64,000 bases of DNA from Candidatus Melainabacteria bacterium (GCA_016716405.1 JADJWK010000002.1:558001-622000), one strand, 5' to 3'. Shown: positions 1 to 9,151, counted from the stretch's first letter. Translations and numbers: made by a program. The notes: generated from the sequence alone by a model not told the origin.

Positions 1-728
1 CTGGCCACAGAGGCTCCGACAGCGCCGAATCCTTGAATGGCCACAGTCGGGCTGTCCGATTTCATATTCATCTGGCGGACGACGTTCCTGGCCACAAGGG
101 CCACACCGTAACCGGTGGCATCGATATAGCTGAGGGTGCCGCCGATGGATGACGGCTTGCCTGTCACTATCGAAGGCACCGTATGCCCGACATTGACGCT
201 GAAGGTGTCGAGGATCCAGGACATGGTCTGGGAATCGGTGTTCAGATCCGGACCCTGAACGTCCTGGCTCGGACCGATGAGCTCGATGATCTCGGAGCAG
301 TAACGCCTGGTGGCCCGCTCTTTCTCGCCCATCGAGAGCTTGGAGGCGTCCAGACGGATCCCTCCGTGAGCGCCGCCGAAGGGCAGGTTCATCAGGGAGC
401 ATTTCCAGGTCATGAGCATGGCCATGGCAGCCACTTCACCCAGGGTGAGGTCGGCGTTGAAGCGGACTCCGCCCTTGCCGGGTCCGGTGGCCAGATCGTG
501 ATGGACCCGGTAGCCGATGAAGGAACGGACGCTGCCGTCGTCCATGCGCACCGGCACGATTACCGTCATGGCTCGTTTCGGGGCACGCAGCGGGACGAGA
601 GTGTCCTCATCTACTTTCATCCACTGGGTGGCCTTGTCAAGATAGCGTCGGGCCATCCTGAAATCATCGTTTTCCCACTCGTTGCCATGGATGTCCGGTG
701 CCTGGACCTGTTCGGGTTTGCTTGTCAT
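1..728 (-). CDS. Glutamate dehydrogenase family protein (Glu/Leu/Phe/Val dehydrogenase), 3' end cut by window
   Basis: Amino-acid dehydrogenases of this family interconvert glutamate and 2-oxoglutarate with NAD(P) in the cytoplasm. The first 242 codons are present; the rest lies beyond the window. The substrate-binding motif GPGKGGVRF holds K85, and K109 sits in the WKCSL motif. D161 in QGPDLNTD matches the catalytic aspartate (Clostridium symbiosum D165). Spacing from K85 is exactly that of the C. symbiosum enzyme. At the catalytic lysine position (K125 there) the motif reads PFGGAHGGI, with His121 encoded by CAC (366-368 on the complement). The cofactor domain begins near residue 230 (AIQGFGAVG). 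The start is the ATG at 726-728. The gene is divergent from the kinase gene. Family assignment is firm; normal activity is in doubt because of the lysine replacement. Confidence 0.9.
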   Translation of the reverse strand, partial: MTSKPEQVQAPDIHGNEWENDDFRMARRYLDKATQWMKVDEDTLVPLRAPKRAMTVIVPVRMDDGSVRSFIGYRVHHDLATGPGKGGVRFNADLTLGEVAAMAMLMTWKCSLMNLPFGGAHGGIRLDASKLSMGEKERATRRYCSEIIELIGPSQDVQGPDLNTDSQTMSWILDTFSVNVGHTVPSIVTGKPSSIGGTLSYIDATGYGVALVARNVVRQMNMKSDSPTVAIQGFGAVGASVA

Positions 729-863
729 GTTATGCCGCTCGAATTGTCGCTCAAAACAACAGGCGTATTGTACTCCGATTGGCTTGAAAAGTAAGGGTTT
801 CGTCCATCCAAGATCATCGATGTTCATAATGCCGTGGCTCCCGGACCCGGCTCCTGCGGGTTG

Positions 864-902
864 CCACTACCGGCAGTGGTTTACCTGAATGTGGTATAAA
901 AT
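864..902 (+). promoter_or_regulatory. Candidate operator and -10 box before the kinase gene
   Basis: An imperfect palindrome of the form CCACT-A-CCGG-C-AGTGG lies at 864-879, followed by TATAAAAT at 895-902. If the latter is a -10 box, transcription would begin at about 907-909, at the ATG of the kinase gene, giving a leaderless mRNA. That would fit the lack of a Shine-Dalgarno sequence. No well-spaced -35 box was found. Confidence 0.25.
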
Positions 903-908
903 ACTCTC

Positions 909-2699
909 ATGACCGACCAGGAAAAGGCATTCCAACCGGCGCCGAGAAAGATCTGCGTCAAGTGTGGATTCATACCGGATGACGGATCTGTCTACTGCAT
1001 CCGTGACGGTTCTCCGCTGCAGGCTTTCGGCACTGACCGCTTGATCGGGACGACGGTGGCGGAGCGCTATCAGATTCTCGAGGTTCTCGGGCGCGGGGGA
1101 ATGAGCGTGGTCTACAAGGCCAGGCATCTTTTCATGAATCGCCTGGTAGCATTCAAGATGATCCGCTCGGACTTCGCCGGCGACGACCAGCTACTCCAGC
1201 GCTTTCAACAAGAGGCTAAGGCGGTGAGCAGTCTCAAGCATCCCAATATCGTCCCGGTGTTCGACTTCGGGATGCTGGACGACGATTCGCCCTTCTTGAT
1301 CATGGAGTTTCTGGAGGGGGAGGATCTGGACCGGGTCATCAAGGCAAGCGGCCCCCTGGAATACAGGCGGGCTTGCTGGCTCTTCATCGAGATTGCCCGG
1401 GGGCTCGAGCATGCCCACAGGCAGGGAATCATTCACCGGGATCTCAAGCCAAGCAATATCCTGATCACCAGGGACCATGAGGGAGCCGATATTCCGGTGG
1501 TGGTCGATTTCGGCATCGCCAGGCGCTCCATCGACGTCGAGAGCCGGGGCAAGCGATTGACCGCCACCGGTCAGGTGATCGGCAGCCCGCTTTATATGAG
1601 CCCTGAGCAGTGCCAGGCCAGAGATGTCGACGCTCGATCCGATGTCTATTCCCTGGGCTGTGTTCTCTACATGGCTCTCACCGGCGAGCCTCCGGTGGAA
1701 GGCCGGAATGTCGTCGAGACTCTCAAGAAGCAGCTGAGCGAGCCGGCCAGACCATTCAGGCTCGTGGCTCCCGGGGCCGATCTTCCGGAGGCGCTTGAAG
1801 CATGTGTCTTCAAAGCCATGGAGAAAGAGCCGGAGCGGCGCTATCAGAGCATGGACGAACTCCGCCAGGCTTTGTGCGAGTTCCTTCCCGATTCTGCCGA
1901 TGCCGGTGGGGTTTCGCCGCATTCGAATACCGCCGCGACTGTTTTCGCGTCCGTAGCTCTTGCGGCAATCGTCGCCGCCATATTCTATATCTCTTCCGGT
2001 CGTGAGAGACCGCTCCCGGAGCCGTCCGCCGGGAGGGCGCCGAAGCCCGAGATTATCCCCGCGCCGGTGGTAGAGAAGCCGTTGCCGGTTCAAACGGACA
2101 CTCGAACGGAAGCGCAAGACCCGGAGCAGATCCCGGCGCCGGTCAATGCTCAGGTCGAGCCCTCTCGAGCCCCTGTTACAGAGCCGCAACCGGCGTCGCT
2201 CTCTTCGCGGCCGCTCGACATTAGCCCTGCTCCCGGGCACCGTCGGATTCGGCCTGCGGCATGCACAATCGATCTTTCTCGTTTCGGGGGAGACTGGAAT
2301 ATCGACAGGATGGTCACCAGTGGCACACTATCCACGGTGGCACCGGGCGGCGGCAAAGGCTACGGGACTATTTTCGACATTGTTCTCAGGCATGACTGTC
2401 AGGATCTCGAGCAGGCCGCTGGGAACTGCCTTTCGGACTTGAAACAGAGTCATGCCGTCAGGGCGACCGACCGCCTCCAGCATGCCGGTCCGGAGCCGGG
2501 ACAGGTTGTTCTTTTCCAGGAGATCGAGTATGCGAGCGTCAAGGAGAATGCCTACTCGTCGACCGGAAAGAAGACCTATGTCGTCTATTACAGTGACGGG
2601 AGCGCCATTCATGCACTGCAGGTGGTGCGGGGCAGTGCCTCTGATTCGAGAGCCAGAGACCTGGCTCTCAGTCTGGCCAATGCCGTCAAGCCGAACTAG
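909..2699 (+). CDS. Membrane-anchored eukaryotic-type Ser/Thr protein kinase with N-terminal zinc-ribbon-like motif
   Basis: This 596-aa protein phosphorylates Ser/Thr on unknown targets. A short Cys cluster (C16, C19, C30) before a DGSPL motif resembles zinc ribbons found at the N-terminus of some bacterial kinases; only three Cys are visible. The kinase domain spans about residues 52-325, with a glycine loop (LGRGGMSVVYKA), the ATP-binding Lys in AFKMI, the catalytic loop HRDLKPSN (H176-D178), DFG in VVDFGIA and SPLYMSPEQ as the activation segment. A Pro-rich stretch flanks a single membrane segment at about 341-360. The C-terminal 140 residues are probably extracytoplasmic and of unknown fold, perhaps a sensor. 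No PASTA repeats are present. The stop overlaps the convergent gene by 4 bp through a shared CTAG. Confidence 0.93.
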   Translation: MTDQEKAFQPAPRKICVKCGFIPDDGSVYCIRDGSPLQAFGTDRLIGTTVAERYQILEVLGRGGMSVVYKARHLFMNRLVAFKMIRSDFAGDDQLLQRFQQEAKAVSSLKHPNIVPVFDFGMLDDDSPFLIMEFLEGEDLDRVIKASGPLEYRRACWLFIEIARGLEHAHRQGIIHRDLKPSNILITRDHEGADIPVVVDFGIARRSIDVESRGKRLTATGQVIGSPLYMSPEQCQARDVDARSDVYSLGCVLYMALTGEPPVEGRNVVETLKKQLSEPARPFRLVAPGADLPEALEACVFKAMEKEPERRYQSMDELRQALCEFLPDSADAGGVSPHSNTAATVFASVALAAIVAAIFYISSGRERPLPEPSAGRAPKPEIIPAPVVEKPLPVQTDTRTEAQDPEQIPAPVNAQVEPSRAPVTEPQPASLSSRPLDISPAPGHRRIRPAACTIDLSRFGGDWNIDRMVTSGTLSTVAPGGGKGYGTIFDIVLRHDCQDLEQAAGNCLSDLKQSHAVRATDRLQHAGPEPGQVVLFQEIEYASVKENAYSSTGKKTYVVYYSDGSAIHALQVVRGSASDSRARDLALSLANAVKPN

Positions 2700-3559
2700 C
2701 GTTTGCGAAAGTAGCATAGCCAGATAGTGAGGGCCAGCATTGCCAGGGAGAGGGCAAGCCATAGCAGGCTCCAGAGAATGGCAGGCATGCCGAACAGCTG
2801 TTCCATATTGGTGGCATCCGAGAAGATGTGGCGGGCGAATATCGACGCTGTCATCACCATGGTGATGGAGCGCAAGCTATCCATAGCGGTGTTTATAGCG
2901 AGAAACAAGAGAACCAGATTGGCCATCGAGTCTTTGAGCTTGAGTCCGGCATAGATTGTCGCCAGGGAAAGCGCTACTCCCCAGATGAGGCTTGCCAGTG
3001 CCTGGAAAAACATGGGCGACAGTATGCCTGGACCCATGAAGAGAACTGTGGACAAGAGCATGATCGCGCCCACGGCTATCAGGGTCTCCCGGGAGCGGTG
3101 CTTGAATTGCCCGAAGAAAATGAGCAGGCAGCCGGCAATGGCGGTGCCCAGATAACCTGCCTGGTAGTGAATAAACCGGATGCCGCCGATACAGCTGGTC
3201 AGGCCGCCGTGGCCCTGACCGTCGGGAACGATGGTCATGCTGGTGACATGACCGCCCGTGGCCACACAGGCTATGGCGTGGCTCATCTCGTGGATCATGG
3301 TGGCGAACTGGTTGAGGGGACCGAAGATAAAGTCGGAGAAGGGAAGCTTGGCGATTAGAAGAGTGAAAATGAAGACCGCCCCGAGCAGGAAGATATTGGT
3401 CCTTCCGGTTTCCAATGTCTCTGCCACGGGTTTATCGGTCGGCACCGGAGACTTCTCCCGGGCAGCCACTTCGGCTTCCAGCCTGGCCAACTTCGCCTCG
3501 GCATTCTCGTAAATTCGGATCTTTCTGTCGGCAGTCTTTTTCCTGTCGCCTTTTTTCAT
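2696..3559 (-). CDS. M50B-like multi-pass membrane metalloprotease homologue
   Basis: This 287-aa protein begins with a basic, partly coiled-coil cytoplasmic region (1-55), followed by about six hydrophobic segments. The motif MIHEMSHAIAC (about residue 90) is an HExxH zinc-binding site at the edge of a membrane segment. Together with the following GGH and glycine-rich stretch, this fits the M50B-like family (PF13398), related to site-2-type intramembrane proteases. Substrates are unknown and no PDZ domain is present. It lies tail-to-tail with the kinase gene and is divergent from the methyltransferase gene. Proteolytic activity is inferred from the motif only. Confidence 0.75.
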   Translation of the reverse strand: MKKGDRKKTADRKIRIYENAEAKLARLEAEVAAREKSPVPTDKPVAETLETGRTNIFLLGAVFIFTLLIAKLPFSDFIFGPLNQFATMIHEMSHAIACVATGGHVTSMTIVPDGQGHGGLTSCIGGIRFIHYQAGYLGTAIAGCLLIFFGQFKHRSRETLIAVGAIMLLSTVLFMGPGILSPMFFQALASLIWGVALSLATIYAGLKLKDSMANLVLLFLAINTAMDSLRSITMVMTASIFARHIFSDATNMEQLFGMPAILWSLLWLALSLAMLALTIWLCYFRKR

Positions 3560-3616
3560 TTTCGGTTTATGAGGGAATAGCTGATCTGTGGGGAAGCCAT
3601 AATATCAATTTTACCT

Positions 3617-4270
3617 ATGAAGCCCGAGCGTAGACCTCACCTGGAGATGCAGAAGCGTTACTTCGACCAGAGGGTCGATTTCTTTTGCCAGCCCATTCCC
3701 GAGTCCATAAAGGAGCGAACCGGACAGATAGTCGCCTCCGCCGGTCTCGAGGCGGATTCGACAGTCCTGGATGTCGGAACTGGTATCGGCGTGCTGGTCG
3801 GTCACTTTCTTGCGGAAGGAGTGCAGGCAAGCAGGATAGTCGGATGCGATTTGAGCTCTCGCATGCTCGCTCAGGCGAAGAAGAAGTATCCAGAGGTCCA
3901 TTTCTGGCTCGGGGACATCGTCGATCTGTCCATTCCACTCCCACGTGACTTTCCGGGCGACATAAAGAGTTTCAGTTTTGTTTTCTTCAACGCCTGTTTC
4001 GGGAATATGTTCGATCAGGTAGAGGCCCTCAAGGCGGCCTCCGTATTGACCAGAGGGCGGGGAACTATCGTGATCAGTCATCCTCTCGGAGCCGGTTTTG
4101 TCGATTCGCTCCACCGGAGCGAGCCCGAGATCGTGCCGCATCTGCTCCCGGACCTGGAAGACTATCAGAGCTGGGCAGAAACAGTCGGTTATCGGATCGA
4201 TCATTTCGATGATCGACCCGGCTTCTATCTGGCCCGCCTCGTTTGTAACCGGGATGAAAGGGGAGACTGA
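3617..4270 (+). CDS. Class I SAM-dependent methyltransferase
   Basis: This 217-aa protein has a Rossmann-type methyltransferase fold. Motif I is VLDVGTGIGVLVGHF (about residues 50-64), the acidic residue after strand 2 is in VGCDLSSRM, and motif III-like LGDIVDL follows. The layout matches Methyltransf_11/25-type enzymes. The substrate cannot be read from the sequence. It is followed after 7 bp by the large Pro-rich protein gene on the same strand, so the two are probably co-transcribed. Confidence 0.82.
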   Translation: MKPERRPHLEMQKRYFDQRVDFFCQPIPESIKERTGQIVASAGLEADSTVLDVGTGIGVLVGHFLAEGVQASRIVGCDLSSRMLAQAKKKYPEVHFWLGDIVDLSIPLPRDFPGDIKSFSFVFFNACFGNMFDQVEALKAASVLTRGRGTIVISHPLGAGFVDSLHRSEPEIVPHLLPDLEDYQSWAETVGYRIDHFDDRPGFYLARLVCNRDERGD

Positions 4271-4277
4271 GGCGATT

Positions 4278-6860
4278 ATGAATCAGGATGACGAAAGAAG
4301 ACCGCCGCCGAGCCTCGGGTCGACCCCCAGTCAGCCCCAGCGTCCTCAGCTTCAGAGGCAGATTCTCAATAACAAGCAACAGATTCTCGGCAATCTGAAC
4401 CGCAAGTTCACCGGGGAAGAAACCTCTCGCTGGTTGCAGGCTATGGAGGAATCGCCCCAGAGCGCCGCAGAGACGATCGTGCCGGGACGCCTGGTGGAAG
4501 AGACCCAGATCTCTACGCCGATGATGCTGGATATCCTTTTCGACAGCATCCAGCGATATTCTTATGAGCTCAATCAGAGCCCTCCTGAGCCGGGGCTGGT
4601 AATTCAAGCGCAACGTCCCCAGGGCTTTCAGGAGCGCACCAGTTTTGCCGGGAATCAGAAAATCAAGTTCATGCGCGGTCATATCACCATGCGGGAATGG
4701 TCGATGGTGGTTTATGCCGAGGAGACCAGGATCTCCGTGCATGTGCTTCCCACCGACTTCCTCATGGGCTTTTCTCCGGAGCAGAAGGACTTCCCTCCTT
4801 ATCTGATAATCGGCCAGGAGCGCGCGCGGGGCGGGCATATCTGGAAGATCGAGAGCGAAGTAATCGGTGTAGACGTGCTCCCGCAGCTCTCCCGCCGGCT
4901 CCTTTCGCACCTTGTGAAGGTGGCCAGGCAGGAAGCCGATCCCCAGGACAGATTTACTTTCAGATCACGCCAGGAATCCGGTGAGGAAGGCGTCGATCGC
5001 TCCTTCGAGCAGATACCCGAGAGCGACCCCGGACTGCATCCCGGAGCTCAGCTCTCATCTTCCCAGTTGCAAAAGGATTCGGATATGCCCCAGACCCGCT
5101 CGCAGATTCTCAAGAATAAAATGGCTGAAGCCGCTCAACAGGAAGCTGCCAGGAGCGCCGGCCGACCGTCTATCGCTCCGGCCGCGGTGGCGCCTGCGCC
5201 GCCCGGGCGGTATTCAGCCCAGAGTTCGGGTCAGGCTCAGCCGGCAGCCGGTGAGCCGCCCAACGGGTCCTCCGGGATCAAAGAGGGGCTGAAGCGTTTG
5301 CTCGCGGACGGTCATCGAGCCGAGGCACCGGAGCCTCCTCCGGCCTCACCAGGAAGCCATGGTCTCGGTGCCATGCTTGATAGTGCGGGGACGCCGGCTG
5401 CTCCAGGGCTCGTTTCAGCGCCGCCTCCCGAAAATGTTCCTCCTTCTCAGACCGGCATGCCGCCGGCTGGCATGCCCGGCGCTTCGCCTGGCTCTATGCC
5501 CACACCACCAGGCGGATTCGCCAGCCTGATGCCCCAGGGATTCGCCGGCTCCGAGCCCGCCAGGCCCGACATGTCCCAGGCTCCACAAGGTTTCAGACCG
5601 CTCGGCGCCGGCGGACCACCCCCGGGATTCCAGCAAATGGGCGCCGGTGCCCCTCCGGGCTTCCAGGCATCCGGGCCGGCTCCGTCCCCGCCCGGTCAGT
5701 CTCATCCTGCTCCGCCATTGGGTACTTTTGGTCAGGGTCCGGGTTCTGCGCCTGCAACAGCTGCCCAGGTTTCGGCTCCGCAAGTTTCAGCGCCGCAAGT
5801 CTCAGCTCCAGATGCCGCCGGAGCGGACATATCCGCCGAAACTCCGGTAGTCGAGGCTGCCGAACCGTCGGAGGGGGGAAGCCTGGCCGATCTGGCGTCT
5901 CTGCTGGGCGGGGCCTCGCAGAGCTCTCCGCCACCGGAGGGCGATTTCCCGGACGAGAGCGGCGCTTTCAATCGCTGGCGGCCCTCCCAGCCGGCTGCGC
6001 CGGCAGATGCCTCCTCACCCCCGGCCCCGATTATCACCCCGGCGCGGGAAAGCTCTCCGCCTGCGTCTCAGGCAATGCTTCCTGACGCCAGCGGACAGTA
6101 CGACAGCCTGGCGATGATGACCAGGAAGCCTGATGAAGAGCCGCCGGCCGCTCATCAGGAGAAGCCGCGCAATACCCTTCAGGCGCTTCTCAGACCGGAA
6201 TCGCCGGCGCCGCCTCCAGTCGCTCCGGAAGAAAGTCCTGCTTCGCCTGCGAGCCCGGAGGCTTCTTCTGGTCGAGCTGCCCGGGGACTTTTCGATTCCC
6301 CCGAGGACTCCGTGTCTGAGTCGTTCACCTCGCAGATTACCTCTCAATCAGGTTTGCCGGCAAGCCCGCCGCCCCCGGAGCCGATGGCGGCTCCCGCTCC
6401 TGCCCCTGCTCCTGCCCCCGCTCCTGCCCCTGCTCAGTCTGTCCAGGCTCCGCCTCCAGCTCCTGCCCCAGCTCCTGCTCAGTCTGTCCAGGCTCCGCCT
6501 CCAGCTCCTGCCCCTGCTCCTGCTCAGTCTGTCCAGGCTCCGCCACCAGCTCCTGCTCCGGATTCTGCTTCTGCTGCCGGTCCCGTCCCCGCCCCCGCGC
6601 TTTCCTCATCGTCTGGCGGCTCGAGCCTCATCGGACTCGACAAGGTCGTGGAGAACGCCGAGAACGAAGTGGTCTCGGGATGCGAGCGGCTTCTCTCCGG
6701 CGTGGATCAAGCCCTCAACGCGCTCAAGCAAGCAGGCATGGAAGCTATGCAGGATGACAATCTCGAGGCTGTTGCCATGGTCATGAATTACACCAAGAGA
6801 TTGAAGACCCTCAGGGAGAAGCTTTCAGGACTCTCCTCAGAGCTCGGGCATATTGAATAA
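4278..6860 (+). CDS. Large Pro/Ala-rich protein of unknown function with globular N-terminus and helical C-terminus
   Basis: This 860-aa protein is not recognised. Residues 1-220 look globular and include a QILNNKQQILGNL motif that recurs in modified form (RSQILKNKMAEA, about 275), hinting at a repeated short helix. Residues about 290-780 are low-complexity Pro, Ala, Gly and Ser, with PAPAPAPAQSVQAPP repeats near 710-760. The last 80 residues are predicted to be a charged amphipathic helix pair. There is no signal peptide or membrane segment, so it is probably cytoplasmic, perhaps a scaffold. The ATG at 4278 was chosen because it follows GAGG and leaves 7 bp after the methyltransferase stop; upstream in-frame codons lie inside that gene. 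Confidence 0.7.
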   Translation: MNQDDERRPPPSLGSTPSQPQRPQLQRQILNNKQQILGNLNRKFTGEETSRWLQAMEESPQSAAETIVPGRLVEETQISTPMMLDILFDSIQRYSYELNQSPPEPGLVIQAQRPQGFQERTSFAGNQKIKFMRGHITMREWSMVVYAEETRISVHVLPTDFLMGFSPEQKDFPPYLIIGQERARGGHIWKIESEVIGVDVLPQLSRRLLSHLVKVARQEADPQDRFTFRSRQESGEEGVDRSFEQIPESDPGLHPGAQLSSSQLQKDSDMPQTRSQILKNKMAEAAQQEAARSAGRPSIAPAAVAPAPPGRYSAQSSGQAQPAAGEPPNGSSGIKEGLKRLLADGHRAEAPEPPPASPGSHGLGAMLDSAGTPAAPGLVSAPPPENVPPSQTGMPPAGMPGASPGSMPTPPGGFASLMPQGFAGSEPARPDMSQAPQGFRPLGAGGPPPGFQQMGAGAPPGFQASGPAPSPPGQSHPAPPLGTFGQGPGSAPATAAQVSAPQVSAPQVSAPDAAGADISAETPVVEAAEPSEGGSLADLASLLGGASQSSPPPEGDFPDESGAFNRWRPSQPAAPADASSPPAPIITPARESSPPASQAMLPDASGQYDSLAMMTRKPDEEPPAAHQEKPRNTLQALLRPESPAPPPVAPEESPASPASPEASSGRAARGLFDSPEDSVSESFTSQITSQSGLPASPPPPEPMAAPAPAPAPAPAPAPAQSVQAPPPAPAPAPAQSVQAPPPAPAPAPAQSVQAPPPAPAPDSASAAGPVPAPALSSSSGGSSLIGLDKVVENAENEVVSGCERLLSGVDQALNALKQAGMEAMQDDNLEAVAMVMNYTKRLKTLREKLSGLSSELGHIE
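6395..6560 (+). repeat. Tandem coding repeat (PAPAP...QSVQAPP)
   Basis: Near-identical copies of about 45 bp, each containing the core CAGTCTGTCCAGGCTCCGCC, are preceded by shorter GCTCCTGCC repeats. Three core copies are visible. They encode flexible Pro-Ala linker sequence and are likely to vary in copy number by slippage. Confidence 0.75.
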
Positions 6861-6887
6861 AAAATGCCGGTGCCCGGGCACCGGCAT
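6854..6887 (-). terminator. Intrinsic terminator of tRNA-Ser
   Basis: Positions 6864-6887 form a perfect 24-nt palindrome (ATGCCGGTGCCC/GGGCACCGGCAT). Read on the minus strand it is followed by a T-rich run (complement of 6854-6863), giving a strong Rho-independent terminator 6 nt after the tRNA-Ser 3' end. It may also serve the convergent Pro-rich protein gene, although there is no T-run on that strand. Confidence 0.85.
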
Positions 6888-6893
6888 GATATA

Positions 6894-6987
6894 TGGCGGA
6901 GAGGGTGGGATTCGAACCCACGGAACAGGTTTAAGCCCATTCAACTTCTTAGCAGGAAGCCGCTTTCGACCACTCAGCCACCTCTCC
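6894..6987 (-). tRNA. tRNA-Ser(GCT)
   Basis: The acceptor arm GGAGAGG pairs with CCTCTCC, followed by discriminator G and an encoded CCA (6894-6896 on the complement). The D-arm has the AGTGGTCGAAAGC pattern of class II tRNAs. The anticodon loop CTGCTAA carries GCT (6951-6953 on the complement), reading AGC/AGT serine codons. A long variable arm precedes GGTTCGAATCC. The 94-nt length fits tRNA-Ser. Confidence 0.97.
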
Positions 6988-7072
6988 AAGAAGAGCACCT
7001 GACCTGCTTTGGATATATATGATAGCAGGTGCTCACCGGCAGGTGGACAGACCACAGTAAAGCTTGCTCAAT

Positions 7073-7972
7073 TTATACAATTCCCAGGACCACGACCTTG
7101 ATCCAGTAATAGGCTATGGGACCGCCGAAGATCATGGAGTCTCCTCGATCGAGCATACCGCCATGACCAGGAATGACATTGCTCGAGTCTTTCATGCCGG
7201 CGTCCCTTTTCATCAGGGATTCGCAGAGATCTCCCAGCTGGCTGGCCAGGGATACGACTATTCCCAATAGCGGTGCTTGAATGAGCTTGAATTGAAAGGG
7301 ATGGCTCGGGAACAGATAGTTGTCAGCCAGATAGACCACTACCGTCGCCCAGAAAATAGCAGCCAGTAGCCCTCCCAGAGCACCTTCCACGGTTTTCTTC
7401 GGACTCACTTCCGGGTGGAGCTTATGCTTTCCCCAGCGCTTTCCGACATAGTAAGCAAAGACATCGGTGGCCCAGATGATGAAAAGACCTGCCCAGACAT
7501 AGGCGAAACCCGGTTGTTGCAAAGGGTTGGCAATGGCCTCCACTCCGGGAGGGCTGAGGTTGCGGAGCAAGACCAGATGGCTGGGCAGCCAGCCAACATA
7601 GATGAATCCCATGATTGTCGAGGCTATATCGGCAATGGAGGCAGGCGGGCTCTCGGTTCTGAAAAGGAGCCGGAAGAAGCTGATACAGATGCCGACGGTG
7701 AGGAGAATCGGAAAGTGGTCGTGGGCGAACTCCGGCGGGAGCGAGAGACCCGGGATGCTCGGGATCGCAGTGAGCGCGAAAAAGGAGATGATCATGCCCC
7801 GGACGATTTTCACCGAAGGCTTATAACCCTTGGCTTGAGCCATGGAGACGAACTCGTTGCCGCCTATATAGCAAGCCCAGCCCAGGATGAGCGGAAACAC
7901 CAGACCCCCGAACATGATGCTACCAAGGGCGGTGGAAGCCAGTATCCATCCCCAGAGGGTCCTAACCTTCAT
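7073..7972 (-). CDS. cdsA: Phosphatidate cytidylyltransferase
   Basis: CdsA makes CDP-diacylglycerol from CTP and phosphatidic acid at the inner membrane, the branch point of phospholipid synthesis. The 299-aa protein is multi-pass. Its C-terminus carries the family signature: SQLGDLCESLMKRDAGMKD, then PGHGGMLDRGDS. It overlaps the upstream yibE/F-like gene by 11 bp, so both probably belong to a minus-strand operon with ruvB. Confidence 0.95.
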   Translation of the reverse strand: MKVRTLWGWILASTALGSIMFGGLVFPLILGWACYIGGNEFVSMAQAKGYKPSVKIVRGMIISFFALTAIPSIPGLSLPPEFAHDHFPILLTVGICISFFRLLFRTESPPASIADIASTIMGFIYVGWLPSHLVLLRNLSPPGVEAIANPLQQPGFAYVWAGLFIIWATDVFAYYVGKRWGKHKLHPEVSPKKTVEGALGGLLAAIFWATVVVYLADNYLFPSHPFQFKLIQAPLLGIVVSLASQLGDLCESLMKRDAGMKDSSNVIPGHGGMLDRGDSMIFGGPIAYYWIKVVVLGIV

Positions 7973-9140
7973 GGTTCGATATGCTCTCCGACGACATGAT
8001 TCTGGCTGCCACCAGGGCTGTGAGAGGGATCGTGAAAACCAGGCCGAGGCTGCCGCTCAGGGCTGAGGCGACTTCGGTGGCGAAAAGATCGAGATTGATG
8101 AGCTTGATGGAGGGCATCTGGGTTGCCAGAAGGAGAAGGGGCAGAGCTCCTCCAGTGTATGCCAGGATGAGGGTATTCGTCATCGTTCCCATGATATCCC
8201 GGCCGACATTCATCCCCGACTGGAACAGAGCCTTCGCGGGAAGGCTCCGATCGGCTTTCGAGACCTCGGATACGGAAGAGGCGATGGAGATGCCGACATC
8301 CATGATCACTCCCAGGGCTCCTATTAGCATTCCGGCCGCGAGCAGACCGCTGTAGAAAGGTGGTTGCTGGACCAGCACCGAGCCCCTCAGGATTTGCGCC
8401 TCCTCGCTTGACAGTCCGGTGAGCGGCGCCGTCCAGATGACGATCTGGGCCGAGAGACCGGCGACGATGACACCACCCACAGTGCCGGCAATGGCAGCCG
8501 CGGATTTTTTCGAGAGCCCCCCGATCAAAAGTATGCTGCTTGCCGTAGCGAGCAGGCAGATGATCACCGAGATGAGCAGAGGGTCGAATCCATGCAGGCT
8601 CAAAGGAAGAAGGACCCAGCCGATGAGCAGTACCGTGATGCCGAGTCCGACCAGCGACTTCACCCCCTGTTTGCCGCCAAAGGCGATGAATGCCACCAGA
8701 AATGCTACCAGGAGCCAGGTCAGGGAAGGAGCCCGGTGGTAATCGGCGATATTGACCTGGATCTCGCCATCGCGACGCGACTCCATGGCCAGAACCACTT
8801 CCTGCCCTTTCTTCACCTCCACGTTATAGGCGGGGTTGTCGGTTATCTCGTTGTCCACCTCTACAGTCTGACCCTTGAACGGGCCTTCGATAATCTCCAC
8901 TTTCGTCGTCTGGACTTTCGACACCATGCCGGTGTGCTTGAGAAGCTCTTCGTTCAGTTTCAGGTCGGAAACCGAGACGACCTTGCCGATCGCAAGATCC
9001 TCTTCTACTTTCTTGTTCGAGTAGATAGTACCGCTTTTGATACCAGACCGGCTGCTCTGGGCCTGGCAGGGCAGTTCGGGAAGTACCGAAAAGAGGCAGA
9101 GCAAAGCGCTCGCTATCAGCATTCTGATACTCGATGGCAT
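7962..9140 (-). CDS. YibE/F family membrane protein
   Basis: This 392-aa protein has an N-terminal signal sequence, an extracytoplasmic beta-rich segment (about 30-125) and then about eight membrane helices. Motifs such as GALGVIMDVGISIASS and GRDIMGTMTNTLILAYTGG are characteristic of YibE/F (PF07907). The function is unproven. The ATG at 9140 gives a good signal-peptide start. A TTG at 9155 overlaps the ruvB stop (TTGA) and is an alternative coupled start adding five residues. Confidence 0.88.
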   Translation of the reverse strand: MPSSIRMLIASALLCLFSVLPELPCQAQSSRSGIKSGTIYSNKKVEEDLAIGKVVSVSDLKLNEELLKHTGMVSKVQTTKVEIIEGPFKGQTVEVDNEITDNPAYNVEVKKGQEVVLAMESRRDGEIQVNIADYHRAPSLTWLLVAFLVAFIAFGGKQGVKSLVGLGITVLLIGWVLLPLSLHGFDPLLISVIICLLATASSILLIGGLSKKSAAAIAGTVGGVIVAGLSAQIVIWTAPLTGLSSEEAQILRGSVLVQQPPFYSGLLAAGMLIGALGVIMDVGISIASSVSEVSKADRSLPAKALFQSGMNVGRDIMGTMTNTLILAYTGGALPLLLLATQMPSIKLINLDLFATEVASALSGSLGLVFTIPLTALVAARIMSSESISNHEG

Positions 9141-9151
9141 GTCGAGTCTGC

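Noticed and set aside
4098..4277. Longer start for the Pro-rich protein
   Set aside because: It lies inside the methyltransferase gene; the ATG at 4278 has a ribosome binding site and tight spacing.
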